NCBI GenBank assembly: GCA_021780015.1
Contig: JAJXZN010000137.1
Location: forward strand, 1-18,673
From: Pseudomonadota bacterium
Lineage (GTDB): Bacteria; Pseudomonadota; Alphaproteobacteria; Rhizobiales; Beijerinckiaceae
DNA: 18,673 nt
Reading direction: 5' to 3'
In this document: positions 8,554 through 14,446 of the stretch, piece by piece
How the letters are laid out: the number at the start of each line of letters is the position of its first letter
How positions within the stretch are numbered: position 1 is the stretch's first letter
Notes under the pieces: model-generated
The model's input: the letters and a program-made list of their open reading frames with translations, nothing else
Told to the model about the DNA's origin: nothing
The model's database searches: none
Program-made: the position numbers and the translations under genes

Positions 8554-9126
8554 TTACTTGCTGCGCGTCGCGACAAGATCGATATCGACGCCGACCTCCA
8601 GCGCCACATAATCGCCGGTTGCCCATTGGCCCTGGCCGATGCCGAAGGCGGTGCGTATGAGCGCTGCATGACCCTTGGCATGGGCGCTTCCGCCCTTGAT
8701 ATCGAGCGTGAAGGGCAAGGTCAGCGGATGCGTGATGCCGCGGAGCGTCAGGCGGCCGGTGGCTTGGTAAGTGCCGTCCGGCTTCTTGCGGACCGTGTCC
8801 GAAACGAAACTCGCTTGCGGGAAATGCGCAATGTCGAACCAATCGTCGCCCGGAAGCGCGGTATCGCGCTGCGTGTCACCGGTCGTCGCACTCGCAAGAT
8901 CGACCGTCACCGTTAGGTGCGAGGCTTCGAGATGAGCCGGATCGAAGGCGATCCTCGCATCGTATCGCGTAAAACTGCCGGTGAACGGCTCGCCGGTCTG
9001 GGTGCCCGAAAAGCCGAGCTTGCTTTTGGCGAGATCGACCGTCCAATTCGGCGCGCCGGCGGCCGAAGCGCGCGCCATCGCGAGCGTCGCGACGAACATA
9101 GCCGCGAAGATTTTAAAGCTTGTCAC
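8554..9126 (-). CDS. YceI family periplasmic protein (second copy)
   Basis: A 190-residue protein with an N-terminal signal peptide ending near residues 22-23 (ARASAAG), so periplasmic. The mature part starts WTVDLAKSKLGFSGTQTGE and contains YDARIAFDP, a DTALPGDDWFDIAHFPQASFVS stretch and TGRLTLRGITHPLTLPF. These are hallmarks of the YceI lipocalin-like beta barrel, whose characterised members bind isoprenoid or polyprenyl lipids. The start is a GTG at 9126; it overlaps the cytochrome b561 stop by 14 bases and lacks a strong ribosome-binding site, which suggests coupled translation. An internal ATG (residue 10) would shorten the signal peptide. It differs clearly from the other YceI at 9721, so the pair is not a recent duplication. 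Confidence 0.9.
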   Translation of the reverse strand: MTSFKIFAAMFVATLAMARASAAGAPNWTVDLAKSKLGFSGTQTGEPFTGSFTRYDARIAFDPAHLEASHLTVTVDLASATTGDTQRDTALPGDDWFDIAHFPQASFVSDTVRKKPDGTYQATGRLTLRGITHPLTLPFTLDIKGGSAHAKGHAALIRTAFGIGQGQWATGDYVALEVGVDIDLVATRSK

Positions 9127-9721
9127 GATTTGCTGTTTCCGATTGATGTCCGCGCCCGCGCGGCAGCATTCGCGTCAACACATCGTCGCGGAGCCAAAGA
9201 TGATGCCGCAGCGCGGCGGCCGCATGCAGCGTGACGAGCGCGATCAGCGCGAAGGCGAGATAATCATGGGTTCGCGCCAGAACATGTTCGACCGGCGCCT
9301 TGTTATGCAGCGTCGAGAGAATCGGCAGATGCGGCCAAGGAACGAGGCCATAAAGCACGGTCGGGATGTTGAGCGGCGCCGCCGAGACGACCGCCCAGCC
9401 GGTGAAGGGCAGCACGAAAAGCAAGCCATAGAGCAAGAAATGGCTCGTTTCGGCGGCCTTCCGTTCCAACGGCGACATTGCCGCCGGCAAGGATGGCGGG
9501 TGGTGCGCGAGCCGCCAGGCGAGGCGCAGAAAGGCCGCGAGCAGGATGGTGATGCCGATCGATTTGTGAAGCTGATAGAGCTTGAACAGATCGAAAGGCT
9601 TCAGCTTCACATGCGTCATCGTCAGGCCGATCACGGCGAGGGCGATGATGCCCAGTGCCATGATCCAGTGAAGAAAGACCGCCACGGCCGTATAGCGGGG
9701 GCTCGGCTGGCCGGCCGCCAT
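9113..9721 (-). CDS. Cytochrome b561 family membrane protein
   Basis: A 202-residue four-helix haem protein of the prokaryotic cytochrome b561 type, which moves electrons between quinol and periplasmic partners. Candidate haem ligands are H18 (FLHW, helix 1), H52 (LHKSIG, helix 2), and H152 and H166 (THDY and TLHAA, helix 4). The 14-residue spacing of the last two matches E. coli CybB as I remember it. The ATG at 9721 overlaps the stop of the upstream YceI gene by one base (TGATG). A longer in-frame reading extends upstream to 10018 but only through the YceI gene in another frame. E. coli also pairs a b561 (YceJ) with YceI; here the cytochrome is flanked by two YceI genes. Confidence 0.92.
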   Translation of the reverse strand: MAAGQPSPRYTAVAVFLHWIMALGIIALAVIGLTMTHVKLKPFDLFKLYQLHKSIGITILLAAFLRLAWRLAHHPPSLPAAMSPLERKAAETSHFLLYGLLFVLPFTGWAVVSAAPLNIPTVLYGLVPWPHLPILSTLHNKAPVEHVLARTHDYLAFALIALVTLHAAAALRHHLWLRDDVLTRMLPRGRGHQSETANRDKL

Positions 9722-10332
9722 CAGGGCTTCAGTTCGAACGCGCCGGCGATCGTCAGGCGAACGTCGTCGCCGATATAGGGCACATAGGCGCTGATGCCGA
9801 ACTGGCTGCGCTTGATTGTGCCACTCGCCGAAAAGCCGACCGTATAGGCCTTGTCGATCGGATTGAGGCCGGCACCGACGAGATGCGCTTTCAAGCTCAC
9901 CGGCTTCGTTACGCCATGCAGGGTCAAGGTGCCGTTGATAATCGCGCTGGCCTTGCCGGCAAGAGTGACCTTGGTCGAGACGAATTCCGCCGTCGGATAT
10001 TTCGCGGCATCGAACCATTTGTCGCCCTTCAACTCGCCGGTAAGCTTCGGCACCGTCGTCAGCACCGAATCGACCGGGATCGTCACATCGAGCTTGTCGG
10101 CAGCGGGCTTGGCGGGGTCGAGCGTCAGCGTGCCCGAGGCGCCAGAGAAGAAGCCGGAATATTCGGTCAGCCCGAAGTGCGAGAGCGAGAAGGCGACCTG
10201 CGTGTGATAGGGCTCGACCTTATAGGTGCCGGCCTTGACCGTGGCCGGGTCGCGTGAAACCTGCGCCGACGCGGGGACCGCAGCGCAGGCGAGCGTGGCC
10301 GCCAGGGCGGCGGCGAGGGTTCGGGTTTTCAT
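9721..10332 (-). CDS. YceI family periplasmic protein (first copy)
   Basis: A 203-residue protein. The signal peptide MKTRTLAAALAATLACAA..ASAQ ends near residue 24 and predicts export. The mature sequence has TYKVEPYHTQVAFSLSHFGLTEYSG near its start, then TVPKLTGELKGDKWFDAAKYPTAEFVS and NGTLTLHGVTKPVSL. This is the canonical YceI pattern, closer to the classical family than the copy at 8554. The ATG at 10332 is chosen because GAGGAG lies eight bases upstream and the signal peptide starts there; an ATG at 10431 would add 33 unlike residues. It is the first gene of a minus-strand operon and diverges from a LysR regulator 149 bp away. A TATAAC hexamer near 10442-10447 on the minus strand may be its -10. 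Confidence 0.93.
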   Translation of the reverse strand: MKTRTLAAALAATLACAAVPASAQVSRDPATVKAGTYKVEPYHTQVAFSLSHFGLTEYSGFFSGASGTLTLDPAKPAADKLDVTIPVDSVLTTVPKLTGELKGDKWFDAAKYPTAEFVSTKVTLAGKASAIINGTLTLHGVTKPVSLKAHLVGAGLNPIDKAYTVGFSASGTIKRSQFGISAYVPYIGDDVRLTIAGAFELKP

Positions 10333-10368
10333 CGGGATGCTCCTCAAAGTCCCGCGCGCAGCGCGCCG

Positions 10369-10385
10369 GGCGGATTCGATCCGCC
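10369..10385. promoter_or_regulatory. Inverted repeat in the leader of the YceI operon
   Basis: GGCGGAT (10369-10375) and ATCCGCC (10379-10385) form a perfect 7-bp inverted repeat around TCG, 37-53 bases upstream of the first YceI start. It may be an operator, or a small hairpin in the mRNA leader. There is no T-run, so a terminator is unlikely. Confidence 0.35.
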
Positions 10386-10431
10386 GGACGCCGGCGGCAT
10401 AGCGGGGTTCTGCTCCCAGATTGTGGTCCAT

Positions 10432-10469
10432 TTGACTAGCCGTTATATTTCGATCTTATCCATCTAGAT
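10432..10469 (+). promoter_or_regulatory. Possible promoter and LysR-type site before the LysR gene
   Basis: TTGACT at 10432-10437 is a near-consensus -35. A weak -10 (TATCCA at 10457) follows at a long 19-base spacing. The 8-bp palindrome ATCTAGAT (10462-10469) and a CTA-N9-TAG arrangement starting at 10464 lie between this and the start codon, and contain a T-N11-A core. This is where an autoregulating LysR protein controlling the divergent YceI operon would be expected to bind. The motifs are seen; their use is inference. Confidence 0.35.
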
Positions 10470-10481
10470 TGGCGATAGTAT

Positions 10482-11399
10482 ATGCTTGACGGCGTCTCCC
10501 TCGATCAATTGCGGACATTCATCGCCGCGGTCGAAGAAGGCAGTTTTTCGGCAGCGGCGCGCAAGCTGCGCCGGGCGCAATCCGCCGTCAGCGAAATGGT
10601 CGGCGCGCTGGAAGAGCAGATCGGCGTGCCGCTTTTCGACCGCAGCGGCCGTTATCCCAAGCTGACCGCCGCCGGCACGGTTCTTCTCGCCGACGCCCGG
10701 GGCATCGTCGCCGGCGTCGATTTCATGAAAGTGCGCGCCCGGGGCATGTCGGCGGGTCTCGAGCCCGAGCTTTCGGCCGTCGTCGATGTCTTCTTTCCGA
10801 TTGAAGCGCTCACCGCGGCGGCAAAGGAATTCCGCGAGAAATTTCCCGGCACGCCGCTTCGGCTCTATGTCGAGGCGCTGGGCGGGGTCTTCGAACCGCT
10901 GCTCGACGGGCGCGCGAGCCTTGGCATCGCCGGGCCGCTGCCGCTGGTGCCGGGGAACATTTCGGCCGAGCGGCTGTCCGAGACGGGCTTCGTCATTGTC
11001 GCCGCGCGCGATCATCCACTGGCTGCGATCGAAGGCCCGATTCCGCGGACGGAACTTGCCAAACATACCCAGCTGGTGCTGACCGACCGTTCGACCCTCT
11101 CTGCCGGCCGCGAGTTCGGCGTCATGTCGCCGGCGACCTGGCGGCTCTCCGACCTCTTTGCCAAACATGCCTTTCTACTCAACGGGCTTGGTTTCGGCGG
11201 CATGCCTTTGCATACGGTGCAGCCCGATCTCGACAACGGCAAGCTCGTCGTGCTCGATATCGAGGATGCGCCGCCCGGCGGCCTGATGCTGCCCATGTAT
11301 GCAGTTTATCATACCGCATCGCCGCCGGGGCCGGCCGGGCGGTGGCTGATCGAGCGGCTGAAGCTCTGCCCGAGCAAGCAGCCGCAAGGCGGAATTTGA
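10482..11399 (+). CDS. LysR-family transcriptional regulator
   Basis: A 305-residue regulator. Residues 1-65 form the winged helix-turn-helix typical of LysR proteins: LDQLRTFIAAVEEGSFSAAA, then QSAVSEMVGALEEQIGVPLFDR, then KLTAAGTVLL. The remainder is the two-lobed periplasmic-binding-like effector domain, in which an unknown ligand tunes DNA binding. It is transcribed away from the YceI/b561/YceI/monooxygenase operon across 149 bp, the classical LysR arrangement. It is therefore the likely regulator of that operon and of itself. The ATG at 10482 has no clear ribosome-binding site. No intrinsic terminator is visible after the stop. Confidence 0.92.
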   Translation: MLDGVSLDQLRTFIAAVEEGSFSAAARKLRRAQSAVSEMVGALEEQIGVPLFDRSGRYPKLTAAGTVLLADARGIVAGVDFMKVRARGMSAGLEPELSAVVDVFFPIEALTAAAKEFREKFPGTPLRLYVEALGGVFEPLLDGRASLGIAGPLPLVPGNISAERLSETGFVIVAARDHPLAAIEGPIPRTELAKHTQLVLTDRSTLSAGREFGVMSPATWRLSDLFAKHAFLLNGLGFGGMPLHTVQPDLDNGKLVVLDIEDAPPGGLMLPMYAVYHTASPPGPAGRWLIERLKLCPSKQPQGGI

Positions 11400-11556
11400 G
11401 ACGGGCTCGCGCCATCATCACGCATTCGCCAGTTTCCTTCAGCGCGGGATCGCTGTAATCCGACGAGCCAATGATCTTGCCGATCGGCGGCCTCGCTGCA
11501 CCAGTGCGAAAGCCCATGTCTTTCCTATTCCAGCCTGACAAACCCAACGGGGCTTC

Positions 11557-12168
11557 ATGCCAAGATATTTTCTGATGCCATTTGCGCTCGTTGCTTTCGT
11601 CTTTGCTATGCCCGGCGCTGAGGCGCAGAAAAAACTCGATCTCGTCGAAAGTGTTTTGAACGATCCCGCGGCGCCGGTCGGCGGCAATCCGAAAGGCGAT
11701 ATCACGATCGTCGCCTTTCTCGATTACAATTGCCCCTATTGCCGCCGGGCGACGCCGGAGCTCGACAAATTCATCGCGAGCGATGGTCATGTGAAAGTCA
11801 TCTACAAGGATTGGCCGATCCTCGCGCCCTCGTCGATCGTCGCGGCGAAGGTCGCCATCGCCGCCAATTATCAGGGCAAATATCAAGCCGCACATGATGC
11901 GCTGATGGCGATCAAATTGCGCCCCGCAACTTTGCCCGCGATCAAGGCCGCGGTCCAATCCGCCGGCATCGACATTGTGCAATTGGACAAGGACCTCGCC
12001 GCGCATAACGCCGACATCGGCGCGCTGCTGCAGCGAAACATCGCCGAAGCCGATGCCTTGCATCTTCAAGGCACGCCGGTCTTTCTCGTCGGCCCTTATT
12101 TGATTGCCGGCGGGCTCGATGAGGCCGGCTTCCGCAAAGCCGTGGGGCGCGCGCGGGCGGCCAAGTAG
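11557..12168 (+). CDS. DsbA-like thiol:disulfide oxidoreductase, secreted
   Basis: A 203-residue protein with a signal peptide (hydrophobic residues 5-18, likely cleavage after AEA at 23). The thioredoxin-fold active site is FLDYNCPYCRR with C59 and C62, and the cis-proline motif is GTPVFLVG near the C-terminus. A helical insertion between them is typical of DsbA-family proteins. It should oxidise or isomerise disulfides in the periplasm. The CPYC dipeptide differs from the CPHC of E. coli DsbA and is common in alphaproteobacterial DsbA-like or Com1-like proteins. The start at 11557 precedes the signal peptide but has only a weak GGGG-type ribosome-binding site. It is followed 25 bases later by an FAD amine-oxidase gene on the same strand. 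Confidence 0.9.
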   Translation: MPRYFLMPFALVAFVFAMPGAEAQKKLDLVESVLNDPAAPVGGNPKGDITIVAFLDYNCPYCRRATPELDKFIASDGHVKVIYKDWPILAPSSIVAAKVAIAANYQGKYQAAHDALMAIKLRPATLPAIKAAVQSAGIDIVQLDKDLAAHNADIGALLQRNIAEADALHLQGTPVFLVGPYLIAGGLDEAGFRKAVGRARAAK

Positions 12169-12193
12169 CACGGTAATGGGCGGATCGGTCCAC

Positions 12194-13438
12194 ATGGATG
12201 ACATGTTCGATGTTGCGATCGTCGGCGCCGGTGCCGCGGGACTTGCCGCGGCCTTGGTGCTTCAGCGCGCCGGGCGCTCGATCGTCGTGCTCGAAGCGCG
12301 CGCACGCGCCGGCGGCCGGGCGCATACGTTCGAAGCACGCGGCCAATTCCCGCTCGATGCCGGCTGCGGCTGGGTTCATTCGGCCGATCAAAATCCGCTT
12401 GTGCCGCTGATCGAGGCGGAAGGCCTCACGCTTGAAAAGAACGGGGCAAATTGGGGCCGCCAATCCGGCGATCACGGCTTCAGTGCCGCCGAGCAAAAGG
12501 AATTCGCCGAAGCGTTCGAAGCCTTTGATGCGCGGCTCGCTGCCGCGGCGATCAAGGACGCCGATGCGCCGGCCGCGAATTATTTCGAGCCCGGCTGCCG
12601 TTGGAACGGCCTGATCGATGCGGTCTCGTCCTATTACAACGGCGCCGAATTCGATCGTGTCTCGGTGCTCGATTATGCGGCCTATCTCGATACCGGCGTG
12701 AATTGGCGGGTGACGAGCGGTTATGGTGCCGCCGTCGCCGCATTGGCCGCGCCTATCATGCCGCGTTTTTCTTGCCCGGTGACGGGGATCGACCATCGCC
12801 GCGTGCCGGTGCGCCTTGCGACGCCGCAGGGGCCGCTTGAAGCGCGCGCCGTCATCATCGCCGTGCCGACGAACCTTCTCGCCAAAGAGCGGATCGCCTT
12901 CACCCCGAGCCTGCCGGACAAGACCGAAGCGGCGGCCGGCCTGCCGCTCGGCACGGCGGAGAAGGCCTTTTTCTACCTTGAGCAGCCGGAGGAACTGCCG
13001 ATCGAAGGTCATCTGTTCGGCCGGATCGATCGCGCCGCTACGGGCTCCTATCACACCCGGCCGTTCGGCCGGCCTTACATCGAAGCCTTTCTCGGCGGCC
13101 GCAATGCCGAGGATTTGATCCGCGCCGGCGAGGGGGCTTTGAGCGCCTTCGCGCTCGACGAATTGTCGGCGCTCGTCGGCTCGTCCTTCCGCCGCCGTGT
13201 CGTGCCGATCGCCGAGACCGGCTGGGGGCGCGATCCGTTTGCGCTCGGCTCCTATTCGCATGCGCTGCCGGGGCATTCCGCGGCGCGGGCCGTGCTTGCG
13301 GCGCCCGTGGCGGAGCGGCTTTTCTTCGCCGGGGAGGCGACGCATCCGTCTTTCTTTTCAACGGTGCATGGCGCCTGGGCGAGCGGCATCCGCGCCGCCG
13401 AGGAGGCGCTCGCCGCCCTGCCGCCGCTGGGGCTTTGA
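12194..13438 (+). CDS. FAD-dependent amine oxidase family protein
   Basis: A 414-residue flavoprotein. The N-terminal dinucleotide motif is VAIVGAGAAGLAAALVLQRA followed by VVLEARARAGGRAHT, the GG-arginine doublet of the amine oxidase family. The C-terminal FAD-closing motif is RLFFAGEATHPSFFSTVHGAW followed by SGIRAAEEA. The cysteine used for covalent FAD attachment in mitochondrial MAO is not present in this segment, so FAD is probably non-covalent. The enzyme likely oxidises an amine or related C-N bond; the substrate cannot be read. I chose ATG 12194 because the dinucleotide fold begins a few residues later and it leaves 25 bases after the DsbA stop. ATG at 12176 is an alternative, and a longer reading from 12104 overlaps the DsbA gene. 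Confidence 0.87.
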   Translation: MDDMFDVAIVGAGAAGLAAALVLQRAGRSIVVLEARARAGGRAHTFEARGQFPLDAGCGWVHSADQNPLVPLIEAEGLTLEKNGANWGRQSGDHGFSAAEQKEFAEAFEAFDARLAAAAIKDADAPAANYFEPGCRWNGLIDAVSSYYNGAEFDRVSVLDYAAYLDTGVNWRVTSGYGAAVAALAAPIMPRFSCPVTGIDHRRVPVRLATPQGPLEARAVIIAVPTNLLAKERIAFTPSLPDKTEAAAGLPLGTAEKAFFYLEQPEELPIEGHLFGRIDRAATGSYHTRPFGRPYIEAFLGGRNAEDLIRAGEGALSAFALDELSALVGSSFRRRVVPIAETGWGRDPFALGSYSHALPGHSAARAVLAAPVAERLFFAGEATHPSFFSTVHGAWASGIRAAEEALAALPPLGL

Positions 13439-13461
13439 CGCGGCCCGAGGCTTCAGGTTTG

Positions 13462-13486
13462 GATAAGCTGTTCCTCGTAGCTTATC
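13462..13486. repeat. Perfect 8-bp inverted repeat before the DUF4239 gene
   Basis: GATAAGCT (13462-13469) and AGCTTATC (13479-13486) are perfect inverted repeats separated by nine bases, in the 73-bp gap between the amine oxidase stop and the DUF4239 start. There is no T-run, so it is a weak terminator at best. Its spacing suits a dimeric repressor operator or an mRNA hairpin just 25 bases upstream of the start codon. Confidence 0.5.
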
Positions 13487-13511
13487 GGCCTCTCGAACGG
13501 CAAAGCGAAGC

Positions 13512-14288
13512 ATGAGCTATGTCTTAGCTATTTTCATTGTCTTGGCGGCGGGTTTTGGTGCGGCCGGCGTGACGCTTTTCGTGCAGAAATCCGTCGCCGC
13601 CGAGCTGCGGCGGGAGCATCACGAGGTTGGCTCCACCGTCTTCCTCCAGCTTGGCGTCATCTTCGCCGTTTTGCTTGCCTTCGTCTTCAGCGAGGCGTGG
13701 ACGGAATATAACGAGGCGTCCGCGGCGATCGAACTCGAGGTCAGCGCCCTGCATGGCGCCGCGATCATCGCCGCCACCTTGCCGGCGCCAGCGGCGAAGC
13801 AAATCCTCACCCGGGAAAAGGCCTATCTCGACAGCGTCACGCAAAGCGAATGGCCGATTATGGCGGCGAGCCGTGGCGAGGATATCGCGACGGACCGGAA
13901 GCTGCAGGATCTCATCCAGGTCGTCGCGAACCTCAAATTGACCGATCCCAGCGAAAACGCCAAGAAACCCGAAATCCTATCACTGCTTGAACAGGCCCAT
14001 GAGCAGCGGGCCGTGCGGATTTACCAGGCGGGCAGCGGCATTCCCGGGGCCCTTTGGATCGTGTTGATCAGCTTCGAGCTGATCCTGGTGGCCTTTGTCG
14101 TGCTTTCGGGCCTGCGTTACTGGACGTCCGCGGCGCTGGTCTCGGGTATATTTGCCGCGTCGGTGTCGAGCATTCTCGTTGTGGCGCGGCTGCTCGATTA
14201 TCCGTTCGAAGGGGCGCTTGCCTTGCCGTCCACCGATTTCGCGGTGGTGATCGGCAAGGTTACGCATTTGCTTGGGCCGATCGGCTGA
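13512..14288 (+). CDS. DUF4239 (bestrophin-like) inner-membrane protein
   Basis: A 258-residue membrane protein. Two N-terminal helices (about residues 3-25 and 44-64) flank the conserved motif HHEVGSTVFLQLGVIFAVLLAF. This is followed by EAWTEYNEASAAIELEVSAL, which is characteristic of DUF4239. A soluble, mainly helical middle of about 110 residues follows. Two C-terminal helices (about residues 180-202 and 207-228) complete the layout. The family is described as bestrophin-like, and an ion-channel role has been suggested by that likeness only. The ribosome-binding site is weak. The gene lies 158 bp upstream of the TIR gene on the same strand; shared transcription is possible, but the gap also contains a plausible promoter. 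Confidence 0.8.
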   Translation: MSYVLAIFIVLAAGFGAAGVTLFVQKSVAAELRREHHEVGSTVFLQLGVIFAVLLAFVFSEAWTEYNEASAAIELEVSALHGAAIIAATLPAPAAKQILTREKAYLDSVTQSEWPIMAASRGEDIATDRKLQDLIQVVANLKLTDPSENAKKPEILSLLEQAHEQRAVRIYQAGSGIPGALWIVLISFELILVAFVVLSGLRYWTSAALVSGIFAASVSSILVVARLLDYPFEGALALPSTDFAVVIGKVTHLLGPIG

Positions 14289-14375
14289 TGGGCTGCGCCA
14301 AGCCGAAAAAGCCCTAGGGGGACAGCCTAATCCGCTCCCGCCGCCGGTTTTTGCCGGCGCGAGCGCGACAATGTA

Positions 14376-14403
14376 TTTACGCTAAAATAGATTGCATTAT
14401 ACG
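14376..14403 (+). promoter_or_regulatory. Possible promoter of the TIR/caspase locus
   Basis: The 158-bp gap before the TIR gene contains an AT-rich patch unlike its surroundings. TTTACG (14376-14381) could be a -35 and TATACG (14398-14403) a -10 at a 16-base spacing, about 44 bases from the start codon. The match is weak and unsupported by other data. Confidence 0.3.
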
Positions 14404-14446
14404 ATAGCGGCCGCGGGGAAACGGTGTTTGCCGGAGAGCGGATTTT

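Noticed and set aside
9722..10018. N-terminal extension of the cytochrome b561 reading frame
   Set aside because: The extra 99 residues are an out-of-frame reading of the YceI gene; the b561 homology begins exactly at the coupled ATG at 9721.
11179..12204. 341-codon minus-strand open frame covering the DsbA-like gene, the 157-bp gap and the 3' end of the LysR gene
   Set aside because: It lies opposite two well-supported plus-strand genes. The gap portion (reading MGFRTGAARPPIGKIIGSSD and on) is open but short, and I recognise no family and no convincing start.
14334..14364. Hairpin CGCCGG-TTTTTG-CCGGCG after the DUF4239 gene as a terminator
   Set aside because: The T-run is in the loop and not after the stem, so it does not fit an intrinsic terminator; it may be chance pairing in GC-rich DNA.
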